From Meconema thalassinum (Eukaryota; Arthropoda; Insecta; Orthoptera; Tettigoniidae), in the NCBI GenBank assembly GCA_946902985.2, contig OX336388.2, forward strand, positions 371,925,387-371,989,386: DNA of 64,000 nucleotides. The letters are read 5' to 3'. This document shows positions 31,886-44,100 of the stretch, one piece after another. The notes under the pieces were generated by a model. The model had not been told where the DNA came from, made no database searches, and was given only the letters and a program-made list of their open reading frames with translations. Both the position numbers and the translations under genes were made by a program. Within the stretch, counting starts at the first letter, position 1. Each line of letters begins with the position of its first letter.

Positions 31886-33039
31886 TTTCCTGGCCGTGGA
31901 AAATTTCTTTTTTTGTACAAATAGAGAGGCAAAAAAAATCGTAAAGGGGGAAAAATTGAATAAAATAGTAAAACTGGGTACAGAAGGACCTCCAAGAAAA
32001 TATCAAAAATTGAACAGTGGACTAATTTTGTCGCAAAGCGAAAGTAGTACTCCTTTCACCCCGCGCTAATACTAGTCACTAAAGTCAATAGTACTGCGTC
32101 AAAAGAAATACAGTGAGTTTATATAGTTATAGTGATTGTTGTTCTTGCTAGTTCATGATAATGCGGATGTCAAAATCTTCAAGGTGGACGTTACCCCAAG
32201 ACTGCCAATCTCTCCAGTCTCTGGTGAGAAAAGATAGACAAGGTTAAATCGTGATCACATTTAAAAAAAATTACAAATGGAACACCCTCTATATAGGACC
32301 GCTCGTTGCGTCAACGAGGAATATGCAATAGTGTCATAATGTCTTCGAAAGGGAAAGTACTCCCCTTTTCAGCAGCTGAAAATAAAGCCATGTATAGATC
32401 CAGTGGGGGTGACTGGTCCATTAACGAGTTCCGAAAAGACCCCCAGCCGTGCTAGCCCAGGTACACAAAGACTGCTTGTTTTTACTCGCTGCCCGTCTGG
32501 ATGGTTGCGGGACAAAACACGACATTCTAAGAACACTTGACAATTTAAAACAAAACAAAATACATGACCTCACAGTAAACATCAAACCCAGATGACACAA
32601 AAGTTCATGATATCTCAAAACCATGACACAAAAAGTCAATTACATCAATAAATTTAAAATAAATCCAAAGTTCATACAAGGTAAAGCAGGAAGTGTTGAA
32701 GGGTCCTTGTCTGTCGCCGAACAATAGGAGCTAAGCCGAGGAGCAGTACAAAAGAGGAGTAGGTGTGCGGTTTGCAAATAGTGACCGATCAGGTATTTGC
32801 TGATGGCCTCAGGCAAAGGTATAGCTCGACAGAGATGTCAAGTATTCACGACACACTCGCGTACGAGAAAGAGGCCACGGGTGTCTCCTGTCTTGTCACA
32901 GGAATAAATGAAAAGGAAGCACACGAATTAAAATCCGAATAGGCACACATGCTAGGTTGGCTATTAAGGAGCTCGGGCATCCAATTAGAATAAAAGGAAA
33001 ACAAAAATACAACATTATAGCGAGGTGAAATTCACAAGA
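31886..33039 (-). other. Gypsy region between pol and 3' LTR, non-coding
   Basis: About 1.15 kb without a credible ORF. An envelope gene would sit here in an errantivirus-like element, but none is visible. Confidence 0.5.
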
Positions 33040-36000
33040 TCATTTGACAAACTTTTTCAACTGCGTGACGTGGGCCGAAGTCACTGAATTATCGTGATCG
33101 TCCACCAACTCAACTGAGACAGGATTTAAAAAACGTGCAATAGTCTTAGGAGTTGACCAACGTAAGCACAGCTTACTGGAAATTTGTTTGGTAGCGTCAC
33201 TCAAAGGATGTAAACGACACAAAACTTTGTCCCCAATTTGAAATTTAACATCATGACGGCCTAAGTTGTAACGCTTCGCCACTCTGGCTTTTGCTTTCTT
33301 GAGGTGACCGGTAGCGATGGCCCATTTTTGAGCAACAGAGGTAGTGCGAGAAGGTTCAGAAAGATATTCAATATTCCATTTGAGTAGCAAGGGGTCGACA
33401 AGCGTTCGGCCTAGGAATAATTCAGCTAGAGTAGTTTGAACGGACGATTGGAAAGAGGTATTGAACCCGAGACTGAAATACTGTAGGTTCGTATCCCAGG
33501 AGGTTTGATCGGCATTGTGAAAAGCGGACATACAAGCCTTCAAGTTTTTAAGAAAACGCTCTACGTGATTTCCCTGCGGTCGATACGGTGACAAGAAAAT
33601 ATGTTGGATGCCCCAGTTAAATACCATAGTTTCAAAAGCTTTGGAACGGAACACAGAGGCGTTATCTGACACAAGGTACTTGGGAGGACCAAAAACTCCA
33701 AATATATATCTAGACAAGAAATGGATAGTAGTCTGAGAAGTGATATTCTTTACTGGAAATAACCAAACAAACTTCGAAAAACCATCAATGACAGTTAAAA
33801 TGGCTTAATTGCCAGATTTTGATCTCACGACTGGACCAAAGTAATCAATGAAAAGGCGTTCGCCGGGACGAGTGACAATACCGGCTTGGTGGAAGCCGAC
33901 ACGAGTGTTCTGGGCAGGTTTAGAACGCTGGCAGGTTAAACATCTTCTGACATGAGCAAAAGCATCTACCTTAATTGAGGGCCAATAAAATTCACCGGAT
34001 ATCTTACGGAAAGTGCGCTGCATCCCTGCATGAGTTCCCAGTGCAGAATCATGATAATATGTCAAAAGCATATCACGTACTGCTAATGGAGCAAAAATTC
34101 TAAATTTAGAAGAGTTAGGAAGAACATAGCCAATAACATAATTTCGAACACAAAAGTTGCTTACTGCCGGATCTTTGTTTGCAATTTTTGCACGGAGGTC
34201 AGTGCAAAATGGATCCTCAGACTGGAATTTCCGGATATCCACAAAAGACCAAGGACAATGTTGCAATAGGAAAAGATTTTCTTGAAGTGGTGTACTGATA
34301 GAAACGCTCTCGATTGGAGTCCTAGGGGTCTCTTCAAACATGCGTGATAGGCAGTCAGCTACCGGGTTCTCGCTCCCTTTTACGTGGATGATATCAAACT
34401 TAAAAGATGACAACCTCAAAATCCACCTGTTGATGCGTCCAAGCTTTTTTACGTGAGAAAGACTCCATTTCAAAGCCTCATTGTCGGTAAAAACAGTAAA
34501 ATGACGGTGTTCCAAAAAAGTCCTGAACTTTTCGCATCCAAAAACCACAGCAAGACTTTCCTTCTCGAAAATTGAGTAACGCCGTTCATGTTGATTTAAC
34601 ATACGACTCGCGAAGGCCACTGGTGCAATTTTTCCATCCACACGCTGGCTCAAAACACTAGAAATGGCCAAATCACTGGCGTCACAATGTAAAAAGAAAG
34701 CTAATTCGAAATCAGGCGTGTGCAGTACTGGTGCTGACATAAGGGCTTCTTTCAAAACATTGAAAGCTTTGTCCTGTTCTGGCCCCCACACAAATTTCAC
34801 ATTCTTCTTTTTGAGAGCATTTCGAGGTGCCGAAATGTCAGAGAAGTTTTTGATAAAACGAGAATAGAACGTGAACATACCCATTACTCTTCTCAAGGCC
34901 CTAACTGTGGTGGGTACAGGTAACTGCTGAATGCAATCTGCGCGCTCGGGTATGACACGGATACCATCGGCTGACAGAATGTGGCCCAGAAATTTAATTT
35001 GAGTGCAGCCCAAAGAGGTCTTTTTTGGATTGATAGTGAGACCGGCCTTCCTGAGGCGGGAGAAAACTTCCCTAAGATGAACGACATGTTCCTCAAAAGA
35101 TCTGCTGTATACGACTAAATCGTCAAGATAATTAAATACAAAATTGAACTTCAGGACTCCCAAGATGTCGTCTGGCACGCGACTGAGGACTTGCGCACCA
35201 ACAGCTATACCCATCGGGAGGCGCGTGAAATTATATAATCCAAAAGGGGTGTTAAAGGCAGTGAAGTCGCGACTCTCAGCATCCAAAGGAATTTGATAAT
35301 ACGCACTATTTAGATCAATTATCGAATACACATTGGCCCCGTGGAAATGCTGAAAAGCACTCTCAATAGTAGGCAGTGGGAAATTATCAAAGACTACCTT
35401 CTTGTTCAATTTTCGGTAGTCTACGACTAGCCGGTACTCGCCCTCTTCTTTCTTGGGAATTAAGAAAGCAGGAGACCCATAAGCTGATTTGGAAGGAACC
35501 ACTACTCCCTGATCTTGCAAATCATTGATATACTTTTTCATGGCCAAGAGCTTGGGTGGATTACAAGGAAATGGAGGACTTCGAACAGGTACGTTGTCGC
35601 TCAAGTCAATGTGGCATTCGTGATTTACAGCAGAACCTAAATATTCTGTGAGGACATCAGAAAATTCCTCAACTAAATCATTCAGAGTATCACGTTGCTC
35701 GGTCATCAAAGTTAATGGAAGATGTACGGAAACTACAGGAGACACATCAACGGAGTTAGAAGTACATTCTTCAAAGGGGAACATTTTATCTGAGCGAAAT
35801 TTGAAACAAAATGAATCGTTAATAAAATCCAACTGCATACCAGTTTTATGCATAAAGTCAATTCCTAGAACACATTGAGTGGAGAGATTGTTAACCAGAT
35901 GAAAAACATGTTTCCAAGAAAATCCGTGAATTTTAATGCGACATAAAATAGTTTCGGCAACATCGATAACTGACGATCCCGCAGACAGGAACTGACATTT

Positions 36001-36205
36001 ATTCTGTATGGGGTGGTTTTGCGAAGATCGAATGCTATCTGCCACTGAACGGTGGATGAAACTTCTGGTGGCACCTGTATCCTAAATAGCAGGTGCCGAG
36101 ACATTGTCGAAATTTACTGAGACTCCTGGTTGTAACACAACATTAAAATTAGTTGCATTGCCAAGTTTGGATGGAGGACTGCTCCGGGAGTCGAACTCAG
36201 AACAC
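33040..36205 (-). pseudogene. Gypsy pol: protease, RT, RNase H, integrase (two stops)
   Basis: One frame on the minus strand is broken only by TAG at 36082-36084 and TAA at 33805-33807. In order: aspartic protease DTGAT (about 36080) directly after the first stop; reverse transcriptase with YLDDLVVYS (about 35125); RNase H with LHCDASD and TDNEALKW; integrase zinc finger HAGMQRT ... CLTCQRSKP; integrase core with FIDYFGP, VSDNASVF and a Glu in HVERF, so the Asp-Asp-Glu set is present. The stop at 33805 falls inside the integrase core after the first Asp. Length and order are normal for Gypsy. The frame lies next to the nucleocapsid frame, in keeping with a gag-pol frameshift. As it stands, no complete polyprotein can be made. 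Confidence 0.92.
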
Positions 36206-36209
36206 CTCC

Positions 36210-36461
36210 CTATGAGTTTTCCTGGTTGGAATTACAATTCGGACAGGAACGAGTCGTGACCTCATTAATCCCACAGCCAAAACAGAATTTTCGACGTTTT
36301 AAAGAACACATTTTAAAATGATGTCCAAGTTCATTACAGTTCCAACAAATTATGCGACCAGAAGAAACATTGCGTGTGATTGCTGTTGGGTTGTTTGTAG
36401 TCCCTTCACGGGAGACAGCAGATGAATTACGAGCCACAGAAGGGTTTGGATTAGAATTCAT
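36210..36461 (-). pseudogene. Gypsy gag: nucleocapsid zinc knuckles
   Basis: The minus-strand frame carries IICWNCNELGHHFKMC, a perfect C-x2-C-x4-H-x4-C knuckle, and a second Cys-rich segment (FCFGCG ... CPNC). This part binds RNA in the particle. It is offset in frame from the capsid part upstream (36458-37309). The offset probably reflects a mutation, since gag is normally one frame. It ends just before the pol frame. Confidence 0.8.
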
Positions 36462-37309
36462 AGAAAGGGGGTCAGCACGGCGAGCGGACGGCTTAAACCG
36501 TACGGTGTTGTCATTTGTTCGGTCGACAGCTGGGCTAGACGTGTTGTCTGGGGGGAGTAGGCTAACTCGGGGAAAATCGTATTATCGGCTCTTGGAGGTG
36601 GAGTATAGTTCGAACAGACTCGTGCATTTGATTCATACACACGGCCTTGCAATATGATGTCCTCGATGGAAAAAACGGATGTACGCCGAATGAAGTATTT
36701 ATAAGTGGGATTTAAATTCCTGTATACAATATCCAACAGATCCCTGGGATGAAAGGGTTGGGGGAGGTTCGCTGCTAACAGACGGACTGCGGTTACATAA
36801 TCGTCGATCATCTCGTCAGGAGCCTGAGTACGGGAGTATATTTCTTGTTTGAGAGCGAAATTGAAATCTTGTGGCGTGAAACGGTCCTTAATGCAACCAA
36901 CAAATTCGTCCCATGATTTATAAAAATTTGGAGAAGTGCGATGCCACATCAGCGCTTCTCCAGACAAAAGAATAGGTAAGCAACGTACAATACTGTCGGG
37001 ATGAATATCGTGACAATAACACAATTCCTCCACACGTTGGATAAAACAAAAAGCTGATGAGGTATTGTCTTCTCCAGAAAACGTCAAACCCCATCTACTC
37101 TCTACTGGTGCAACATTTTCGTTGTAGCGAGCACTATTAACAGTACCAACAGGGGCGATGGAGCAATCTAAAAGGGGAGGGTCTATCATTAGCAGGTCCA
37201 GTGTCGTATCTTGCAATAGTGGCGTGGGCATTGTTAAGGATTCAAGGCCCATAAAATTTAACTCCTGTTTGAAGGGGGAGAATTCTGACTTAGACATGAC
37301 AATAGACAA
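36458..37309 (-). pseudogene. Gypsy gag: matrix/capsid part
   Basis: A 283-codon frame that starts at a Met about 300 bp inside the 5' LTR end. It contains the retrotransposon capsid signature around residues 110-200: FCFIQRVEELC, SGEALMWHRTSP, DEFVGCIKDRFTP, and YSRTQAPDEMIDDYV. It forms the shell of the virus-like particle. The downstream end drifts out of frame relative to the zinc-knuckle part, so gag is split by a frameshift near 36460. The leader 37310-37608 separates it from the LTR. Confidence 0.85.
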
Positions 37310-37591
37310 GGAGAAAAGTAAAACACTTTAACTTAGTAAAATAAAGGTCACAATACCGTAATGTGTCCTATTCCAGCGTTGCGAAGTACTCACTAACTTG
37401 TTGCACTCTTCACCTCGGAACTAGATTCTTTGGATGTCTTGTTCACTCGAGAAATGCTTTCACACTCCACACTTTCTTCGGGGATGGGGGAACAATTCAG
37501 TACAGGTATCTTAAACTCAGAAAGACAACTTTGTAATAATTGCAAAAATAATATAAGTTTAGTAACCTAAAGGGGACGATTTCGCGCGTAA

Positions 37592-37608
37592 CCATAGCTC
37601 AGATACCA
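37592..37608 (-). promoter_or_regulatory. Gypsy primer-binding site
   Basis: On the minus strand TGGTATCTGAGCTATGG begins two bases after the 5' LTR end. TGG matches the CCA end of a tRNA. The tRNA species was not determined. Confidence 0.65.
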
Positions 37609-37610
37609 TT

Positions 37611-40600
37611 TGCACCGGTTTGTGCTTTTACGTTAAACAAAATAGCAGAGGTATGAGGAATACAGTGGAAGCAAAAACAACAAAAACTAAACAGGATCAC
37701 GTAGGTAACGAGGAAGGAATACTTCTTTCGATGCGTGCTGGGCCCAAGATTCCGAATCGAAAGAAAGATGACTTTCACAGAAAGTAAGCCAGAACAAATG
37801 TTTAAGATAAAATCAAAAGGAAAAATTAAACTTAAGTAATAGAGCAAGGGTCCCAGAGACCGTGTTAGTCGTAACTTCGCTACAGTGCGAAGCCAAGACT
37901 AACAGTAAGTCGAATCGAAAGACAAACGAGGAACTCAAATACGAGAAATCATAAGACAGAAGCAAATATTGTACTTACTGAATAAAAATATATTAATAAT
38001 AAAATAAACACATGTGTACTGATTACAAATTAGAAATGAAAATAAAACACGAGCAACTTAAATGTAAAATAAAAGGAATCTAGAAATAAATTCAAATCAT
38101 AATAGCAACTAATTGGAAACGCGATTCAATAATAAAACTTAAAAAAAGATGAAGCAAAATTAAAGAAATTAAAGAAATTCGTGGGATAGATTATAAGAAC
38201 GACTACTTACAGAGATGACATGATCTGGACTCCCAGCATAAAAACAGAACTACGGCGTTTATGATGTTGTGAAATCATGGGGTAGGGGTAAAAGAGTGGG
38301 GAGTGGAGGAGTGCGTATGTAGGGAAACGGGGGGTGGGGGATGACACTGAGTTACGTAATATAACGAAGTCAGAGGAAGCAACACAAAATTAACACATAA
38401 CAAGAAGTTCCGTGACGAACTAAGGAGCCTACTTTTCTTAAAATTTAAGATTCATGCCAATGATTAATCGATATGGATCTATCTAGAATAATCACGAAAT
38501 TAAGTTGGTAATATCGAAATTTCTAATTAGTTCGAAATACTGTATACCTGGCATAATGTAGCCTAATAGAGCTCTACAGTTGGCAGCCCTGGTGACTGAA
38601 TATATTCTTAGTTCCATCTCTTAAGGTACAGAATACAAAATTTGGTTGGAGTCCAATGAATAGCATGGACGTTACATGCAGTTAAACATTGGATCTAACA
38701 GCGCGCGTAAAATCATGTTGGCAACAGTGTCATGCATGTATTGGTCAGAAATAATCTGAAATAATATGATCTATTGTTGTGCTAATTTTGAATGAAATCC
38801 TTTAGTTAGTATAGAAGTTACATGCATTTTAAAATTGGACCTATCAGCAGGTTTAGAATCATGTTGGCAGCACTGACGTATATTAGTTACTCCAAAGTAA
38901 TCTAGAATGCCAGGTACTATACGTGTGCAAAGTTTAGAGCTAATGGCTTGCATTCTTTCTGATATATTGATATTAGGGTAACAAAAATAGAGACAGCATT
39001 TATTAACAGTTGGCAGCCCTGGTTGCTCTTCAGAATACGCATAGTCATAGCTGTTATGGTACACATAGCACATACGAAATTTGGTTGAAATCCAAATGAT
39101 AGTATGGAAGTTACATGTATTTAAAGTTGGACCTCTCAGCAGGCTTAGAATCATGTTGGTAGCACTGACGTATATACGTTACTCCAAATTAATATAGAAT
39201 GCCATGTACTATACGCCTGCATAGTTTAAAGCTGTCGGCTTGCATACTTTCTCATATATATTGGTATTTGGATAAAAGAAATTAAGAGCATTTTTTAACA
39301 GTTGGCAGCACTGGTGGTTCATAAGAATACGTTCAGTCATATCTGGTTATGTACACATACAACATACGAAATTTGGTTGAATTCCAATTGATAGTGTAGA
39401 AGTTATATGCATTTAAATATTGGACCTATCAGAAGGCTTATAATCATTTTGGCAACACCGCCATGTATGGCCTTCTGGAAATTAAACTGCAATATTATTA
39501 TCTATACGTGTGCCGATTTTGAAATAGCTCCCATTCATACCTTCCAAGATATCCAACATGGAGTTCAAATTTTAATTGCTATTTTTCAGCAGTTGGTAGC
39601 ACTGACATCATTTTCAAATATGGCCTTGAGATATTCAGGTATAGATCTTTACTCCTACGAAATTTTATTTCGATTGCTCCAGTCGTTTACGAGTTCATAG
39701 GGGGGGGGGACACACACAGCCAGACAGACAGACAGACAGACAGAAAGACAGACAGGCAGACAGACAGACAGACAGACACACATTTTCCCGGATCGATCTC
39801 ATAAGAATACTTTTTCCTCATTTTTGCAAAATGTGAAAAGTAGGCTAAAAATAAACGAAATGAAAATTACATTAAATTACTTGACATTACCGGGACAGGA
39901 AACAAAAGAAAAAAATCAATCAGCAAAGAAATATGCTTCGTAGGAAGATGTAGGCTCACACAGAGGTAGAAATGTCGAATCACAACGACATACGATGAAA
40001 CTAAGAAAGTAATGTGGTGCATGGACAGTGATTAGCACGATGACCATCGCTCACATACATTTCAATAAAACAGAGGGAGGATCTGGCTGAAGACGTGAGA
40101 CTCAGCTCCGTAACTTCGCCAATTCCATCCACAAAAAACAAGACTCTGATGCGACAATCCACTGGAGATCGTCATTAAAAGAACGCCGAACCAGGTGGTG
40201 ACGCAATACAGAGCATAATTAAGCCTCGTTGAAAAATAGCAGATATTTCAGACCTGAAAGATTTACGTAAAAATAAAACCGATTACATCAAAGGGAGGGA
40301 TGACAAATAAACACAGAGGCTTCGCTAAACTAACGTAAACAAAGGCGAAGGGACTTGGGTTCATGGATCGAATTCACATCAACATAAGAAAGGGAAATTA
40401 TAAGTGAATCAAAGGGGACACAAAATGAAAAAATATGGAGAAACAGAAATTTAGAATGACCTCAAGTTAGATAAATTCAATGACTGAATCGTACTTACAT
40501 TTAGTTGCTTTCTGGGTGCGGGCAAAATCCCGACACGTACACACACGTCCGTCTACATGACGGCCCAAAATTTGGAAGGAAGAAGCCTTCTCTTAAAGAA

Positions 40601-40851
40601 CGCAGTAACGCGCCCGAGAAAAATAAGTCGTAGATACGACAAACATCCCCTCTCCGAATACATGGGTGGAGGGGGTCCAATAGCGGAGGCAAAGCCTGAC
40701 AACAAGTAGTGCTTCAACCAATGGTAACATTGTGTTAGTAGGGATGAAAAGTTTCACCATCTGGTGAAACGTCTACGCAGAATTACTAAGTTTGATCGCA
40801 GTAAGAGTGACAGAGAAACGTATGACACAATAATGCGACATGAAGTAAATG

Positions 40852-40884
<33 letters not shown>

Positions 40885-40919
40885 TGACAAAAAATAATGA
40901 ACCTGATAAAAACGGTTCA
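37611..40919 (-). repeat. Gypsy 5' LTR, interrupted
   Basis: 37611-38400 and 39847-40919 match the 3' LTR. Between them is a Helentron-like insertion. Without it the LTR is about 1.86 kb. TGAACC starts at 40919. Confidence 0.9.
38401..39848 (+). mobile_element. Helentron-like insertion in the Gypsy LTR
   Basis: The insertion is exact by comparison with the other LTR, between A residues of ACATAAAAATAAACG. It starts CAAGAAGTTCCGTGAC with AGCCTACTTTTC just inside. It ends with the hairpin CATTTTTGCAAAATG, 11 bases, then CTAA. Internal diverged repeats recur near 38660, 38815, 39105 and 39400 (GTTGGCARCACTGxC), and a (CAGA)n run lies at 39720-39775. It encodes no protein. Confidence 0.7.
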
Positions 40920-40979
40920 CAATACAAACGAAATCCCATTCTAAAACTGGGTGGACAAACATGGGTCGAAGGACAGTGT
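40920..40979 (+). mobile_element. Palindromic element, right arm part 2
   Basis: CAATACAAACGAAATCCCATT through GGACAGTGT is the inverted match of 29345-29405. It lies between the Gypsy element and the second LTR element. Confidence 0.8.
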
Positions 40980-41183
40980 TGTCACTGTACTGTTCATCTT
41001 GGTTTACTTTAGGTTATAGCATGGCTACCTTTCTGCTGATAGATCATTGCAGGGAGTATTGAGCCTTGAGCTATGGTATTCCTTGTAATGGTCTGGCAGT
41101 GAGGTAGAAGGGGGCCATGCTAAATTAAGTTCCACATCTGTGAAGATATTCTTTTTTGAAGCTGTCTTGTTTTTATATATATA

Positions 41184-44100
41184 CTAGCAGAAGTACCCGT
41201 TCTTCGAACGGTGTTCGGTGTTAACACCAGACATTATAATAATAATAATAACAATGTTATTGGTGTTACATCCCTTTTAAGTACTGTTGCTTTTAGAGAC
41301 GCACCAGACATTATCAATTGAGCTACTGTTGCAATGATTAGCGGCTTGTAATTCCTTCATAAGTTTATCAGAACGAAGTTAATTTTCTGGGAATATCACA
41401 CACACTGTTAATTTAAGGGCCTTAAAATGTGGTTTTCGGAGATCCTTTATAGACTCGCAAATTTTTTGTCTCACATTGAGAAGTGCAACATATGCTTTGG
41501 TCGTCCTTCTAGGATAATTTTTATATTTCGCCTATTTTAGCATGTATTTTGAGAAGTTTTTCCCTATATCCACCCTTCTACTGTATGAAAAGTACGGTGA
41601 AGAGTTTTATAAATGATTGGTGTATTGACTCATGTTTACCATACCTAATTTTACGATGCACCAAGCATCCGAACATGAGTTATAGGCGTACATAAGGATA
41701 CACAGAAAGACAGACAGACAATTCTATTGTCTACAACATATCACCCAGAAATCCAAATATGGGTATATCTACCACACAGTATCAAAGAAAATCATCCTTA
41801 CGATGAACCCGTATGTCGACAAAAAAAAGAAAAGAAAAATGATTAGTTGAAATGTGCTCTCAAACTAAATTCACCTAACGTGTACTTCCTGACATGAAAT
41901 AGAATTGAAAGTCTTGTAGATGAAACGCAATACACGTCACATAAAAACTGACCCTCTACGTTGTGTTGGGTCCCCATACACACGAAGACCTCTATCATAA
42001 ATTATAAAAGCTTGTGGTGCATGAAAATTCAGGTTCTTTAGTCTCAAATGGCCCAAATTCCTAAAAGCCGCAAAAATACTGATTCAATTCAGGAATTTTT
42101 GAAAATAATGTTGTTGTTTGGAGATATAATAGACCTTCTGTACTATATGTCGCACGTGAAAATTGCATGAAAAAATCCTAGATTACCCCTTGACCCCCTT
42201 AATTGCATTGGTGAATTATACAGTCTACGTTGGTTCCGTGATAACCTTATATTTGCAAACTTTCACAGAAATGTAATAAATGTAATAAATTGCTTCTTAC
42301 TGAAATAGATGGAAAGTTGGACGCCACCCCTTGAGATAATGTTGTCATGGTTACGGATTTGCATTCCTTCATTAGTTTGTTAAATTAAATTTAATTAGTT
42401 TTCTGGGAATGTTTCAGAAACTGTTGGTTTAAGAGCCTTATAATGTAGTTTTCGAGGACCCTAGAGTTTTATTTCTGGCACCGAGGGGCTTTGTCTCGTC
42501 GTTGTACGCCATAATATAATAATAATAATATAATAGAGGGATAGGAATATAATAGACCTGCCATACCACACCCGCAGGTGTAAATCGCGTGAAAAAATTC
42601 TAGACTACCCCATGACCCCCTTAAGCGCATTTTACATATTGATGAAATTTACAGCTTAATTTGGTTCCATAATAACCATCTAGCCGTTTGCAAACTTTCA
42701 CACTAATGTAATTAATGGAATTGCATTGCGTCTTACAGCAATAGATGGACCTCTGAGAATCTGTTGCCATGGTTATCGGCTTGCATTCGTTCAGTAGTTT
42801 ATTAAATTAAATTAGTTTTCTGGGAATATCTCAAAAACGGTTGGACGTAGAACCTTAAAATGTGTTTTTAGGGCCCCCGAATGTTATCTCTCACATTGAG
42901 GGGCTTTGTCTCGTCCTTCTACTCCTATTTCAGAACGTATTTTAAGGGGGTATGCCCCCTTTTATGATAGGTACAGAGAAGAGATACATCAATGATTAGT
43001 GTCGTGCCTCTGATGGATATGTGTACCAAATTTTGCGTTGATACACCCAGCCGTTCTCGATTTATAAGGGAACAAAGTTGTCCACAATCAAACAAACAGA
43101 CAGATCAAAACATTATTTTCGCGTGCATCTATCATAAAACAGTCTGAAACGTGTAAATAACTCAAATTTCCGTAGAAATTCAGAAAAAAAACAGACAAAT
43201 TTTCTATTTATATATGTAGAGATATACTGCACGGCTCGGTGTTGACCGTGTTTTATTGCACAAATTTAGGATTTACTCGCTAACCGTTGGAGATACACGA
43301 AAAGTGTTAAGGAACTTTTGGATAGAAAATTGAATGTTAAAGCTCATGTATGCCATCAAAAGGTTGCTATTTCTGAGCGTTCTCTTTTTATTTGAAATGG
43401 AAATATCAAATTTTGAAACCAAAGGGTGTAGTGACGTCATAAATGTGGGTTTTACTCGCTAACCGTAGGAGATAAAGGAAAAGTGAAGCTCGTATGTACC
43501 GTCAAAAGTTTGCTATTTCTTAGCGTTCTCTTTTTATTTGATAAGGAAATATGAAGTTTTGATTAAAGTGTGTAGTGACGTCACTAAAATGTTCGCCATT
43601 TTTAATAGTGCAAATTATCGAAATAAAATGTATCCTATATGTAAACCTGGTAAATCAGCTACATCCATGCAAAATTTCATTTAAATCGGACCAGTGGTTC
43701 TTGCGTTATTGAGTAGCACACAGACAGACAGAAAGACAGACACACACCATCTCATTTTTATATATTAGTATAGCAGAAGTACCCGTCCTTCGAACGGTGT
43801 TATATATTAACACCAGACATTATCAATTGAGCTACCGTTGCAATGGTTAGCGGTTTTTCATTCCTTCATAAGTTTATCAGAACGAAGTTAGTTTTCAGGG
43901 AATACCACACACACTGTTAATTTAAGGGCCTTAAAATGTGGTTTTCGGAGAACCCTTATAGACTCGCGAATTTTGTGTCTCACATTGAGAAGCGCAACAT
44001 ATGCTTTGATCGTCCTTCTAGGATATTTTTTTATATTTCGCCTATTTTAGCATATATTTTGAGAAGTTTTTCCCTATATCCACCCTTCTACTATTTGAAA

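Larger units (their letters stand above)
29999..40919 (-). mobile_element. Gypsy-superfamily LTR retrotransposon
   Basis: Two LTRs, TG...CA ends and a 4-bp TSD CAAT (29995-29998 and 40920-40923). A primer-binding site, gag, pol in the order protease-RT-RNase H-integrase, and a polypurine tract are present. The flanks join exactly within the palindrome arm, which proves the insertion. The 5' LTR carries a 1448-bp Helentron-like insertion. There is no envelope gene. The two LTRs look nearly identical by eye apart from that insert and microsatellite length, suggesting a young element, yet gag and pol have breaks. Confidence 0.92.

Noticed and set aside
31854..33039. Envelope gene of an errantivirus-like Gypsy
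   Set aside because: No ORF of adequate length, signal peptide or transmembrane segment between pol and the 3' LTR.
36352..36657. 101-codon + strand frame in gag
   Set aside because: Antisense shadow of the Gypsy gag region.
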